A DNA stretch of 64,000 bases from PALSA-270 sp963770915 (GCA_963770915.1 CAVYRG010000001.1:2480001-2544000); one strand, 5' to 3'; shown: positions 9,240-18,755, counted from the first letter of the stretch. Notes: generated by a model not told the origin, from the sequence alone. Program-made: numbers and translations.

Positions 9240-9556
9240 GGCTCTGACTCCATCTCCAACGGCAATGGCAGTCTAATCACCGCTGGCTCTGGTTACCATA
9301 TCTTGTGAGGAAACTTTGCGGATTGGCCCAGAAAAGGAAAATGGGCGCGTGCCGATTAGATGTGGAGTGAGGATGGCATCGGGCACGCGCCCCAATCAAG
9401 TTGCCCCCATGCTAGAAGCTAGCTCCTGTGATGTCAAGATAAATCTTTTGCCATCAATAAGATAGATGGATTTCGGCTAGCATAACCCGCCCCCTCCCGC
9501 AGTGCTTTTGATCACGCTTGTCTGTGATTGAAGTCGCAGGCAGGAAGGGTCGCAAA
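9240..9556. other. Intergenic region upstream of fadN
   Basis: These 317 bases separate the Nudix gene stop from the fadN start. They hold the hairpin at 9343-9393 and presumably the fadN promoter. I see no convincing ORF, and no -35/-10 pair good enough to call. Confidence 0.6.
9343..9393 (-). terminator. Long hairpin, probable terminator of the Nudix gene
   Basis: GGGCGCGTGCCGAT (9343-9356) and ATCGGGCACGCGCCC (9378-9392) pair over 14 bp with one bulged base and a 21-nt loop. Read on the minus strand, the stem is followed by ATTTTCCTTTT, so it fits an intrinsic terminator for the Nudix gene. It could equally be a 5'-leader structure of fadN, because it lies about 100 nt upstream of that start. 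Confidence 0.6.
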
Positions 9557-10039
9557 TCAACCCTCGGGATGCGTTTTTAGATAGGCTTCCGCCAGCCGAA
9601 GGACATCTCTTTCGCCGCGATAAGCCAGGTTACGCGCCGCCTCCTGCAACGGCATCCACATCGCGCGCTTCACTTCAATGCGCATGGCCGGGGACACGTC
9701 GTCGATCTCACCCGCTTCGTAGCGCAGCAGATAGAAAGTGACGACTTTGAAAACCCGCTGCTTATCGCCCCAACTCCGCACGTAGACATACTTGATATCC
9801 GTCAGCTTGCGAATTAGCTGTGCCGTGAGCCCGGTCTCCTCGCGAACCTCGCGAACCGCCGTCTGCTCGGGCCTTTCTCCCGGATCCACCAGCCCCTTGG
9901 GCAAGGCCAGCAGCGCATTCTTGGGAGCTCGCTTTCGCGGAGGCGCCGAACCTTCGCGTTGCGGCTCGATGATGGCTACCATCCAGCCTTCCGCTGTGCT
10001 CCGCACGACCGCGCCGCCCGCTGAGATCTCTCGTGCCAT
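9557..10039 (-). CDS. Nudix hydrolase
   Basis: Nudix enzymes hydrolyse nucleoside diphosphates linked to another moiety. The 160-residue protein begins 'MAREISAGGAVVR' and holds a perfect Nudix box: G-x5-E-x7-R-E-x2-E-E-x-G, seen as 'GLVDPGERPEQTAVREVREE' followed by TGL. The 'YVYVRSWGDKQRVFKVVTFYLL' strand resembles the diadenosine-polyphosphate/ADP-ribose type, but the substrate cannot be fixed from sequence. A TTG 21 nt upstream is in frame; I prefer the ATG at 10039 because family members start with this Ala-Arg-Glu-x-Ser-Ala-Gly strand. Confidence 0.88.
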   Translation of the reverse strand: MAREISAGGAVVRSTAEGWMVAIIEPQREGSAPPRKRAPKNALLALPKGLVDPGERPEQTAVREVREETGLTAQLIRKLTDIKYVYVRSWGDKQRVFKVVTFYLLRYEAGEIDDVSPAMRIEVKRAMWMPLQEAARNLAYRGERDVLRLAEAYLKTHPEG

Positions 10040-10346
10040 GGGCCCCAAAAATATCAGCAATCAGCCAGTTTCGTCACTATCCCCAAGAAACAGAGCGTGA
10101 ACTCCACGAGAGAAATTCGTGGTGACCTATCTTTCAAACCGGGAACCGCAAACATCCGCAAAATAACTACGGAAATTAACCTTCTGTTAACACAGGACGC
10201 ATAACATTCGTAGCGCACCCGAATTCCCGTTGCGATCGAGTAACTCGAGCCGGCGCTTCGTATCCCGCGAGAAACAAGCTTGACAAGTGAGCGCTTGCCT
10301 TAAAACCGAGGATGGCCCGTCGCATCGATTTCTTGGAGGATTTTTC
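10040..10346. other. Divergent intergenic region, Nudix gene and pstS
   Basis: About 300 bases between the two divergent genes. Around 10180-10215 there are short TTAAC/GTTAAC and ATAACA motifs that faintly recall a Pho box, but the match is too loose to call an operator. No gene is apparent. Confidence 0.45.
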
Positions 10347-11414
10347 ATGCCCAAAAAGTGCTTTCGAGTAGTTGCCGTGTCCGCCTTAAGTATTTTCCTC
10401 TGCCTGTTTCTCGTCGCTCTTCCTGCGGCCGCACAAAATACCCAGATTATTGGCGCGGGAAGCACCTTCGTTTATCCCATCATGACCCACTGGATTCAGG
10501 AATTTCACGAAAAGAATCCCCAAGTCCAGATCAACTATCAATCCATTGGCAGCGGCGGCGGCATTCAGCAGCTGAAAAAGGGGCTGGTCGACTTTGGCGC
10601 CAGTGATGTCGCGCTCACCGATGAGCAATTGAAGGACATGCCCGCACTGGTGCAAGTGCCAGAAAGCGCCGGCCCGGTCTGCATCACCTATAACATCGAG
10701 AATCTCGCTAAGCCACTGCGCCTTACCTCGGAAGCGCTGGCTGGCATTTTCATGGGAACCATCACCAACTGGAACGACGCGGCCATTAAGAAATCCAACC
10801 CAGGCGTGAATTTGCCGAGCTCGCCGATCCTGGTCGCTCACCGCTCCGACGGCAGCGGCACCACCGGCATCTTTACCGCCTTCCTGGTGGCGGTCAGTCC
10901 GGAGTGGAAAGAAAAGGTGGGCCAAGGCATTTCCGTCAAATGGCCCGCAGGCCTGGGTGGAAAAGGCAGCGAAGGCGTTACTGGCATTGTTAAGGAGACT
11001 CCGGGAAGCATCGGCTATGTGGAACTGAGCTATGCCGACGAAAATCACCTCCCCGTAGCTGAAATCGGCAATAGGGCTGGAAAATTCATCGCTCCCAGCG
11101 CCGATTCCACCACTGCCGCCATTGCCGCGTTCCACGCCGAACTGGCGAAGGATGTTCGCACACCCATCGTCAACGCGCCGGCTTCCGCACCCATGGCCTA
11201 CCCGATCAGCGGGCTCACCTTCCTGCTCGTTCCCAAAAACGGCAATGACCGCCAAAAACTCGACATGACGGCTAAATTTATTGCGTACATCGTCGACGAC
11301 GGCCAGTCCTTCGCCACCGGTTTGCACTACGCCAAACTGCCGCCCGCTATCACCCAACTGGATCGCCAACTGCTGGCCCAGGTGGGATCAGGCAACGCCC
11401 AGGCCATGAAGTAG
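10347..11414 (+). CDS. pstS: Phosphate ABC transporter substrate-binding protein PstS
   Basis: Periplasmic phosphate receptor of the Pst high-affinity uptake system. The 355-residue protein has a signal peptide ending near 'LPAAAQ', then 'IIGAGSTFVYPIMTHWIQEF', 'INYQSIGSGGGIQQL', 'VDFGASDVALTDEQL', and 'VAHRSDGSGTTGIFTAFL'; these are the phosphate-contacting loops of PstS (Ser/Thr/Asp/Arg). GGAGG at 10335-10339 sits 7 nt before the ATG at 10347; an in-frame GTG at 10287 lacks such a site. No pstC, pstA, pstB or phoU is adjacent, so it is an orphan receptor here. A strong terminator follows. Confidence 0.94.
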   Translation: MPKKCFRVVAVSALSIFLCLFLVALPAAAQNTQIIGAGSTFVYPIMTHWIQEFHEKNPQVQINYQSIGSGGGIQQLKKGLVDFGASDVALTDEQLKDMPALVQVPESAGPVCITYNIENLAKPLRLTSEALAGIFMGTITNWNDAAIKKSNPGVNLPSSPILVAHRSDGSGTTGIFTAFLVAVSPEWKEKVGQGISVKWPAGLGGKGSEGVTGIVKETPGSIGYVELSYADENHLPVAEIGNRAGKFIAPSADSTTAAIAAFHAELAKDVRTPIVNAPASAPMAYPISGLTFLLVPKNGNDRQKLDMTAKFIAYIVDDGQSFATGLHYAKLPPAITQLDRQLLAQVGSGNAQAMK

Positions 11415-11429
11415 AGTGTATTTCCACTG

Positions 11430-11476
11430 CCGGATTTTGGGTCCAAGGCTCTCAGCTTTGGACCCATCCGGTTTTG
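11430..11476 (+). terminator. Intrinsic terminator after pstS
   Basis: GGGTCCAAGGCT (11439-11450) and AGCTTTGGACCC (11454-11465) make a 12-bp stem with a 3-nt loop. CCGGAT/ATCCGG extends the base, and TTTTG follows. It lies 15 nt after the pstS stop. Confidence 0.85.
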
Positions 11477-11690
11477 TCGCCCCTCCGTCTTAAGGCCTGC
11501 TAGGAAGGGTCTTCCCCTTCCTCGTTGCCGGAGGCCTTCTCTAACTTAAAGAAACTACATATGTTGTTGTGATCTGCTTTCAAGTTACTTCTTGCTCCAA
11601 GGTACCCGAATCTCGCGGGAACGCTCCCTATCGTCTTGGCATCTAATTTGCTAGGGGATGTGGGGGTTCTAAAAGCCGGAGGAACGGCCC

Positions 11691-12620
11691 GTGGATCAAA
11701 CGCTGAAAAAAGTAATCCGCGCGGTGCGTGCATTTGGGCGCGGCGCCTCCAGCGCAGCTGCCCAACCCCCAAAGCCGGCCCCAGCCATCGGTTTAGCGCT
11801 GGGCGGCGGTTTCGCCCGCGGCATCGCTCACATCGGTGTTCTCAAGGTTCTTGAGGAAGAAAACATCCCTATCAAGTTCGTGGCGGGCACCAGCGTCGGT
11901 GCCCTGGTTGGGGCGGCGTACTGCAGCGGCCTGACCCCCGCCGAGCTGGAAGCCGTTGCCGCGCGTGTGCGCTTCCGCAGCTTTGCCCGCTGGACGCTTT
12001 CGCGTCTCGGCTTCGCCGACAATCGGCGCATGGTCGCTTTTCTAAACGGCATCTTGAAAGTGAAGACTTTTGAAGAGCTCCGCATTCCCCTGGCCGTGAC
12101 CGCCACCGATTTCAAAACCGGCGAGGGCGTAATTTTCCGTTCCGGCCCGCTGGCTGAGCCCATTCGCGCCAGTTGCACTTATCCCGGAATGTTCCTCCCG
12201 GTAAAGTTCGAAGGCCGGCTTCTGATTGACGGCATGCTCGCCTACTCCGTCCCCAGTGTTCCTTTACGTCAAATGGGGGCCGCTCACGTGCTCGCCGTAC
12301 ATCTGCGAGGCAACTGGCTCAACCAGGATGGCCCGCGCCACTTGTTTGACGTCATCGGACAATGCTTCTCCATTGCCCAGGAAATGAATTGCGCTGTCTG
12401 GCGAGGCGCCTCCGACCTGGTCCTCGAGCCTGAGGTTAGCGCCTACGGCTACGACGATTTCCCCCACTTCGCGGACCTGATCCGCGCCGGAGAAATGGCG
12501 GCTCGCGCTGCCCTTCCCGAAATTCGCAAGTGGTTGCAAGCAGAGCAGCCTACATCCACGCTGCTCAAAGCATCTCCAAGGACTGGGCGCCGAGCGCCCA
12601 TGGCCGTGAACGAAGAATGA
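11691..12620 (+). CDS. Patatin-like phospholipase (RssA/YchK type)
   Basis: A serine acyl hydrolase with a Ser-Asp dyad. In the 309-residue protein the oxyanion loop is 'LALGGGFARGIAHIGVL' at about 35-51, the nucleophile Ser is in 'GTSVGALVG' (G-x-S-x-G), and the catalytic Asp is in 'LLIDGMLAYSVP'. The absence of a signal peptide suggests a cytoplasmic or peripheral membrane location, as for RssA-like proteins. It starts with GTG at 11691, with GGAGGA at 11678-11683. The natural lipid substrate is unknown. Confidence 0.9.
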   Translation: MDQTLKKVIRAVRAFGRGASSAAAQPPKPAPAIGLALGGGFARGIAHIGVLKVLEEENIPIKFVAGTSVGALVGAAYCSGLTPAELEAVAARVRFRSFARWTLSRLGFADNRRMVAFLNGILKVKTFEELRIPLAVTATDFKTGEGVIFRSGPLAEPIRASCTYPGMFLPVKFEGRLLIDGMLAYSVPSVPLRQMGAAHVLAVHLRGNWLNQDGPRHLFDVIGQCFSIAQEMNCAVWRGASDLVLEPEVSAYGYDDFPHFADLIRAGEMAARAALPEIRKWLQAEQPTSTLLKASPRTGRRAPMAVNEE

Positions 12621-12670
12621 ACTGCAGCGCGGAGAAACCTTCGCGCGCAACCTCCGTCTAAGCGCCTATT

Positions 12671-13978
12671 ATGAAGCGCTCCTGCTTTGCCATTTTGTTG
12701 CTAGTTCTATCGTCCTTCGCCCAGAACACTCACACCGCCCCGATGTTCCGCGGCAATCTGCAACACACGGGCGTTTATGATTCCCAGCCCGTCCGGCAAT
12801 TCGGCCAAGTCAAATGGAAGTTCCATACCAATGGCGCGGTAATCTGTTCGCCGGCGATCGCCAATGGACTGGCTTACTTCGGCAGCACCGATGGCAATTT
12901 CTACGCGCTGGATCTTGCCTCGGGTGCCGAGCGATGGAAGTTTCCCACCAAGGTGCGGATTACTTCGTCCCCTGCAGTCGAAAACGGCGCCATCTACTTC
13001 GAGAGCTACGACGGCAATTTTTACGCTCTCGATGCCATCGGCGGAAAGCTGAAATGGAAGTTCGAGACTGCGGGTGAGCACCGGTTCACCGCGCGGCATA
13101 TCCATGGCATTGAGCCCGCCGGCGAAACCATGCCCGACCCTTTCGATTTCTATCTCTCTTCACCGGCAGTTTGGAATGGCGCCGTGTACTTCGGCAGCGG
13201 CGATGGCAACATCTATGCCCTCGATGCAGCCTCGGGGGTTCTGAAATGGAAATTCCAAACTGGGAATGTCGTCCACGCCTCACCCGCCATCGCTGATGGG
13301 GTGCTGTTCATCGGAGGCTGGGATAGCTACTTCTACGCCCTCGATGCCGCGAGCGGAAAAGAGAAGTGGCGTTTCAAGACTGGGGACGATCCGGAAATCC
13401 ACAACCAAGTCGGGATTCAGTCTTCTGCCGCCATCGCCGATGGAATGGTCTATTTCGGTTGTCGCGACTCAAACTTCTACGCGCTCGACGCGCAAACCGG
13501 GCAAAAGAAGTGGGCTTTCAACAACAAGGGATCATGGGTCATCACTTCGCCTGCAGTACGCAACGGCAAAGTCTATTTCGCGACTTCCGATTCGCATATG
13601 TTCCACGCGCTGGATGCCACTTCCGGTGCGGTCGCATTTTCCATCTCCTTCCAGTGGCCTATGTTCTCGTCTCCCGCTATCGCCGGCGACATGCTGTATA
13701 TCGGCTCGCATGAGGGCAAGCTTTTGGCAATTAACCTGGGAGCCCAAAAACTAGCCTGGGAGTTTCAAACCGACGGCTCCCGCCAGAACGGCCCCGCGTT
13801 GACCAAGCCCGACGGCACGATGGCGAGCGAAGCCTTGTTTACGGAAGACTTCTACGACAACATGGTTGCCGCGGTCCAGAAGATGTTTGCCGTAGGAACG
13901 GTTCTCTCCTCGCCGGTGGTTGTGGATGGCGTGATCTACTTCGGCAGCACTGACGGCAATCTCTACGCGCTGCAATAG
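12671..13978 (+). CDS. Exported PQQ-type beta-propeller repeat protein
   Basis: The 435-residue protein has a signal peptide (ending near 'SSFAQ') and then repeated blades of the form 'SPAIANGLAYFGSTDGNFYALD...SGAERWKF', with at least seven recognisable copies of 'YFGS.DG..YALDA.SG'. This pattern is the PQQ-like/BamB propeller (about 40 residues per blade). No catalytic residues of a quinoprotein alcohol dehydrogenase (the Ca-binding Glu/Asn/Asp set or the vicinal disulfide) are obvious, so a scaffold or binding role is likely. It follows the patatin gene by 50 nt and may be co-transcribed. Confidence 0.88.
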   Translation: MKRSCFAILLLVLSSFAQNTHTAPMFRGNLQHTGVYDSQPVRQFGQVKWKFHTNGAVICSPAIANGLAYFGSTDGNFYALDLASGAERWKFPTKVRITSSPAVENGAIYFESYDGNFYALDAIGGKLKWKFETAGEHRFTARHIHGIEPAGETMPDPFDFYLSSPAVWNGAVYFGSGDGNIYALDAASGVLKWKFQTGNVVHASPAIADGVLFIGGWDSYFYALDAASGKEKWRFKTGDDPEIHNQVGIQSSAAIADGMVYFGCRDSNFYALDAQTGQKKWAFNNKGSWVITSPAVRNGKVYFATSDSHMFHALDATSGAVAFSISFQWPMFSSPAIAGDMLYIGSHEGKLLAINLGAQKLAWEFQTDGSRQNGPALTKPDGTMASEALFTEDFYDNMVAAVQKMFAVGTVLSSPVVVDGVIYFGSTDGNLYALQ

Positions 13979-14026
13979 CGAAGGACGTTTGCAGGGCTGA
14001 GAGCGGAGTGCTCGGCAGAGTGCTAC

Positions 14027-15082
14027 CTACTTCATCATCCCGCGCTGTGCAATCCCAATATTGTCGCGCGTGCTGTTCTTCACCATGTACATCATTTCGT
14101 CCGCCTGGCGGATGACGTCGTGCGGCGACTTGGCGTCGTGCGGATAGGTGGCGACCCCGATGGACGCCCGTACATTCAGGTTCAGTCCTTCTTCCTTGCA
14201 GAACATGCTGGTGCGCAACAAATCGCGCAAGCGCTTGGCCACGACCAGCGCGGCGTCTTTCCCGGTCTGCGGCAGCAGGATTACGAACTCGTCCCCGCCG
14301 TAACGGAAGGCATAGTCAATCAGGCGCAGCTGGGCCTTAATCAAATACCCAATCTCGGCCAGCAGCTTGCTTCCCACCAGGTGCCCGTGCGTATCGTTCA
14401 CCTGCTTAAAATGATCGAGATCGATAAACAGCACCGTGAACTCGTAGTTGAAGCGCGACGAGCGGTAAACCTCCGTCTCCAGCGTCTTATAAAGATGCCG
14501 CGCGTTGTACAGCCCGGTCACGTCGTCGGTGATGGTCAGTTCCTGAATCTTTTCCACCGCGCGCGCGTTCTCAATGGCGATCGCCGCGTAGTCCGAAAGC
14601 GCCTGCAGAAAGAACAGCTCCTCGTCGCCGAAGCCGTTCATCTCGACATTGACCAGCTGAATCACGCCCAGCACGCGATGCTTGGAGCGTAGCGGAACGC
14701 AAATAATCGACTGCGTCTCTAGCTGCGTCATCTCATCAATGCGCTTGGAGAACCTGGGGTCGTTCATCACGTCCGGCACAATCAGGCGCTCGCCATGCTT
14801 GGCCACCCAGCCGGCAATGCCTTCACCTACTTTCAGGCGCACGTCTTTCAGCGATTCGGAGGCCGATCCCACCGCGATGGCGAAATACAGCTCTTCCTTT
14901 TCCTCGTCGACCATCAACAGCGACCAGGTGTCGGGGCGGAAATACTCCGCCATCTTTTCCATGATGGTTTGCAGAATGGAATCGAGGTCCAGCGAGGAGG
15001 TCAAGGCCTTGGCCACGCCGTGAAAGATATTCAATTCCTGGAGCTGCCGGTTACGGCCGACCCCGGTGGCCTTGCTGCTCAT
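14027..15082 (-). CDS. GAF-GGDEF diguanylate cyclase
   Basis: It synthesises the second messenger c-di-GMP from two GTP. In the 351-residue protein, residues 20-170 form a GAF sensor domain ('GEGIAGWVAKHGERLIVPDV', 'SIICVPLRSKHRVLGVIQL'), and residues 185-345 a GGDEF domain ('DDVTGLYNARHL', 'FIDLDHFKQVNDTHGH'). The active-site loop is intact GGDEF (262-266). RLID five residues upstream matches the RxxD inhibitory site for product feedback. ATG at 15082 has GAGG upstream; an in-frame TTG 15 nt earlier is less likely. No transmembrane segment is seen, so it is cytoplasmic. Confidence 0.93.
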   Translation of the reverse strand: MSSKATGVGRNRQLQELNIFHGVAKALTSSLDLDSILQTIMEKMAEYFRPDTWSLLMVDEEKEELYFAIAVGSASESLKDVRLKVGEGIAGWVAKHGERLIVPDVMNDPRFSKRIDEMTQLETQSIICVPLRSKHRVLGVIQLVNVEMNGFGDEELFFLQALSDYAAIAIENARAVEKIQELTITDDVTGLYNARHLYKTLETEVYRSSRFNYEFTVLFIDLDHFKQVNDTHGHLVGSKLLAEIGYLIKAQLRLIDYAFRYGGDEFVILLPQTGKDAALVVAKRLRDLLRTSMFCKEEGLNLNVRASIGVATYPHDAKSPHDVIRQADEMMYMVKNSTRDNIGIAQRGMMK

Positions 15083-15308
15083 GCACTGCAACCTCAATGG
15101 ATAGAAGAATTTCTGCGATTATAGGCGGCCCCGGAAAGGCGCGGCAACCAACCTTGGTAACAGCGTACCCACCAAGCCACGGGCAGGGGGGCCGTTCTAC
15201 GCACCGGGACCGAACTCACCGAGCTTGTCTTCCATGCAATAGGTATTGGGTCAACAAGACGGCTGCCCACTTATCTACTCAGGCAGAAAGGATCAGGACT
15301 CCACAAAT

Positions 15309-16942
15309 CTACGGCGTGAACTTCCACAGGTCGTTTAGATTTCCTGGCCCCGCCGCCGCTTCGCCATATCCGCCGAAGAGCCACAAGTTCCCCTTGGCAT
15401 CAACCCAGCGGTTGAGAAAGACGCGGCCGCCGGGAGTGTTGCCAGGAGCGGCGCTACCTTGGACGCCGAAAGTGGAATTTGGATTCCCGACTTTCGATCC
15501 ACCCATCCACGTCCACTGCCCGTTGCTGAACTTCCAGAGATCGTTGAGCAAGCCGGCCTGCCCAGGGGAATAGATACCATCCCCCCCGAATAGCCACACA
15601 TTTCCAGAAGAATCGGTCCACGTAGTTCCAAACTCACGCGCACCAGGAATGTTATTCGCGGCCGTCGTGCCTTGGGTGCCGTAAACGCCGGGCTGGTTCA
15701 CAACATTCGACCCTGAAACCCACGTCCAATTGCCCGCGTTGTATTTCCAGAGGTCGTTGAGAACCGCGTTCGAGCCGTTGGAATCGTAACCATATCCACC
15801 GAAAAGCCAGAAAGTTCCGGAAGCATCGATCCAGTTGAATGCGCCCCAGCGAGAACCAGGATTATTGCTTGAAGCAGCTACCCCCTGGGTGCCATACAGC
15901 CCCGCCTGCGCTTTGACTTTGGGGCCACCCATCCAAGTCCATTGGCCGCCACTATATCTCCACAAGTCACTGAGGGCGCCAACGATCGGGCTGGATTCAT
16001 CGTAACCAATCCCACCGAAGATCCAAACTCCTCCGGATGCATCGACCCAAGTCATCGCCCCGTCGCGTCCTCCCGGAGTGTTGCCCGAGCTGGGGACGCC
16101 GAGCGTGCCATAGATCCCGTGTTGAGGGCCGACGGTGGATCCGCCCATCCACGTCCCCTGACCGGCGCTGTACTTCCACAAATCATTCATGGGCACTTCG
16201 TTTCCCACGGAGTCGAATCCGTTCCCCCCAAACATCCACAGACTTCCAGACGCGTCGGTCCAACTGGCAGGTTCAAACCGAGCCCCAGGAATATTGCTGG
16301 GAGAAGCCGCGCCCAGCGAGCCATAGTTGCCGTATTGTCCCGCCAAGGTTGGACCGCCCATCCAGGTCCATTCCCCCGCGCGAAACTTCCAGAGATCATT
16401 AAACGGCAGGAGATTTCCGCCGGAATCGTAGCCGTACCCACCGAACAACCAGAGATCCCCGGACTTGTCGGTCCAAGCCGCCGGGTATTGCCGCCCTCCA
16501 GGAGTGTTGCCGGTGGCAGGCATGCCGAGCGCGCCATAGGTGCCAATCTGGTTGACGGTTGAAGAGCCGGTCATCCACGTCCATTCGTTGTGCCCGCACT
16601 CAACCTGGATGTTGATCACGTTGGCAGCTGCCGTCCCGCTACCGTTCACCACGCCGCAGGTCTGCGCAGGATTGGATGGTTGCGCAAGGACGGTGACGCT
16701 GTAGGACGTCCCGCTCACAAGGGGAGTCGAGAATTGGAAGCCTCCATTGGCATTTACCGGCAGGTTGTCCTTCCCGTTGTTCTGTAGATCAGGCCGCCGC
16801 CATTGCCGGCTAGATCTGCTACCGATCCAGCGATAGTGAACGTGGAAGGAGGTGGAGAGGACGGACTGCCGCAGTTGACGAGAAACAACGCCGTCGTCAG
16901 AGTAACGACAGCGAGCAGGGATTTCGTGATAGACATCTTCAT
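15309..16942 (-). pseudogene. Kelch-like repeat lipoprotein, split by a one-base frameshift
   Basis: The N-terminal part (16942 down to about 16788) encodes a lipoprotein signal ('SLLAVVTLTTALFLVNCGS', lipobox VNCG) and 'FTIAGSVADLAGNGGGLI'. The sequence then shifts frame. Inserting one C near 16788 would restore 'LILQNNGKDNLPVNANGGF', which joins the main frame. The main part carries six repeats of about 71 residues of the type 'WTWMGGS...GVYGTQG...N.PG.R...WTDASG.LWLFGG.GYD...LNDLWKY', a Kelch/galactose-oxidase-like propeller, six- or seven-bladed. The intact protein would be a surface or periplasmic lipoprotein. Frame loss may be real or a sequencing error. Confidence 0.82.
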
Positions 16943-17233
16943 GGTCGCGTCCTGCTTGGTACGCGGAGCGTTAGAGCGAATTAGAACACCTTTGCAGACA
17001 AGCTGAACTTACGTTGGTAACGATCGCCCCAGCCTTCACACCACTGGAGAGCTAGCTCGCGAAAGAGTGTCCGAGTTTTTCGGCGCGTGGGCGGTCTTCT
17101 GGCAAGACGCTCCTTCCCACCCATCTCAACAAATGACCGAGGTGTGTGTGTCCCCTGACTTCTGTTCTTCCCTGTCCCGCTACAACGGCTTAACATATGG
17201 GTGGCATTGGAGAGGCTTCACGAGGGGGTGGCA

Positions 17234-18154
17234 TTGGAATCTTTCGGGGCGCGGCTGAAGCGCGAACGCGAGCGGCAGGGCATCACCTTGGACACCGTCG
17301 CCTCCGCTACCAAGATCGGCACCCGCCTCCTGCAAGCTCTCGAGGAGGAGAAATTCGACCGCCTGCCGGGCGGCATCTTCAACAAAGGCTTTGTGCGCGC
17401 TTACGCCCGCCACCTCGGCCTAAATGAAGAACAAGCCATCGCCGACTACCTCAAAGCTGCTGGCGCGGCCCCTGCACAAAAAGAACCCGAGGCGTTAGTC
17501 GCCGCCATTGCCGCCCGTGCCGTCGAGACAAAGCCGGGGAAAAAGATCGTCGATTCGCGAGGGTTGCCGTGGGGGAAAATCGCGATTTTCCTGCTGGTCT
17601 TAGCCCTCGGACTCGTCCTGTGGGGGGCCCACACTCGCAACTCGCAGAAACGGAGCCATCAGGACTCAACATCACAGCCGGTGCCCGCTGCGGACAGTCC
17701 CTCTCCGCCGCCACCCGTGTCGAAGGCTCCCGAATCTGTTCGCTCGACTGCTCAGCCTCTCGCCGAGTCGTCCGCCGCACCAATCCCGCAGACGGAGCCG
17801 GTCACTTCCGTGGCGCCCACCGAAGCCGCGCCCAGTCCGGCCGCGGAGGACTCGTTTTCGGTGCTGATTCAGGCACGCGAGGATTGCTGGCTTTCCATTA
17901 GCGCAGACGGTAAGAGGATCGGCAACGAACTTCTCCCCGCGCAAGCCCAGAAATCTATCGTCGCCCACGAGAAGGTTGTCATCCGCGCGGGAAACGTTGG
18001 TGGACTCAATTTCTCGTTCAACGGAAAGCCGCTCCCCGTGCAAGGAGGCGAAAACGAAGTGAAGGTCTTGACTTTCAGTCCTGACGGGCTAGCATCCTCA
18101 CTCGCGAAGCCACGCCAAACCGTTGCGCCGGAGCTTGAGCCTTCGCAGCCCTGA
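17234..18154 (+). CDS. RodZ-like HTH/DUF4115 membrane protein
   Basis: RodZ-type proteins couple a cytoplasmic helix-turn-helix domain to the cell-shape machinery (MreB). In this roughly 306-residue protein, residues 1-75 are a Cro-like HTH_25 domain ('LKRERERQGITLDTVASATK', 'GGIFNKGFVRAYARHLGL'). One transmembrane segment ('IAIFLLVLALGLVLWG') follows near 115-135, then a Pro/Ser/Thr-rich linker and a C-terminal DUF4115 beta domain ('FSVLIQAREDCWLSISADGK'). I chose the TTG at 17234, which has GAGGGGG at 17222-17228. In-frame GTGs at 17201 and 17228 have poorer sites. A 13-bp direct repeat (GGGTGGCATTGGA) surrounds the start. Confidence 0.85.
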   Translation: MESFGARLKRERERQGITLDTVASATKIGTRLLQALEEEKFDRLPGGIFNKGFVRAYARHLGLNEEQAIADYLKAAGAAPAQKEPEALVAAIAARAVETKPGKKIVDSRGLPWGKIAIFLLVLALGLVLWGAHTRNSQKRSHQDSTSQPVPAADSPSPPPPVSKAPESVRSTAQPLAESSAAPIPQTEPVTSVAPTEAAPSPAAEDSFSVLIQAREDCWLSISADGKRIGNELLPAQAQKSIVAHEKVVIRAGNVGGLNFSFNGKPLPVQGGENEVKVLTFSPDGLASSLAKPRQTVAPELEPSQP

Positions 18155-18194
18155 GCTGGCCCGCGCTAAGAAAGGCCTTTCGATTCTCCACGGC

Positions 18195-18755
18195 CTATGC
18201 CAGCTTGATCTCCACCTGCTGCCGGTCGGCGTCGGAGACTTTGAACATCTCGCGCGGCTTCAGGTTCAGAAAGCTGGCGATGAAAACTTCCGGCAACTGT
18301 CCGATGCGCGTGTTGTAAGTGTTCACATCGTCGTTGAAGAATTCCCGCCGGTCGGCGATTTTTTCTTCTAATTCCGAAATGCGGTTCTGCAGGCGCAGAA
18401 AATTGTCGCTGGCCTTAAGTTGCGGATAGTTCTCCGCCACGGCAAACAGCCCGCGCAAGGCATTGGTCACCAGCAGGTCGGCTTGCGCCTTTTGCGGGAT
18501 CGTCGCCGCATTCATGGAAGTGGCGCGCGCCTGGGTTGCGGCTTCCAGCGTCTCCCGCTCGTGCTGCATGTATCCCTTGACCGTCTCCACCAGGTTGGGA
18601 ATCTCGTCGTGGCGCTGCTTCAAGAGCACATCAATGTTGGCCCAGGCGCGGTCGATGTCGTTGCGCAAACGGACGAGCTCGTTGTAGAGGATGACGAAGT
18701 AGGCGATGAATCCGGCCAGGGCCAGCAGCGCGGCGACCTGAACAATGAGCGTCAT
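18195..18755 (-). CDS. LemA family protein
   Basis: LemA proteins are small membrane-anchored helical-bundle proteins of unsettled function. The 186-residue protein has one N-terminal transmembrane helix ('VAALLALAGFIAYFVILYN') and then 'RNDIDRAWANIDVLLKQRHDEIPNLVETVKGYM', 'ALRGLFAVAENYPQLKASDNF', 'RRFFNDDVNTYN'-like and 'FLNLKPREMFKV' blocks typical of the family; the exact sequence of the third is 'RREFFNDDVNTYNTRIGQLP'. It starts 10 nt after the EF-G-like gene stop and is probably co-transcribed with it. Confidence 0.93.
   Translation of the reverse strand: MTLIVQVAALLALAGFIAYFVILYNELVRLRNDIDRAWANIDVLLKQRHDEIPNLVETVKGYMQHERETLEAATQARATSMNAATIPQKAQADLLVTNALRGLFAVAENYPQLKASDNFLRLQNRISELEEKIADRREFFNDDVNTYNTRIGQLPEVFIASFLNLKPREMFKVSDADRQQVEIKLA

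Noticed and set aside
10170..10220. Pho box before pstS
   Set aside because: The direct-repeat pattern CTGTCAT-N4-CTGTCAT is not there; the similarity is limited to short TTAAC/ATAACA words.
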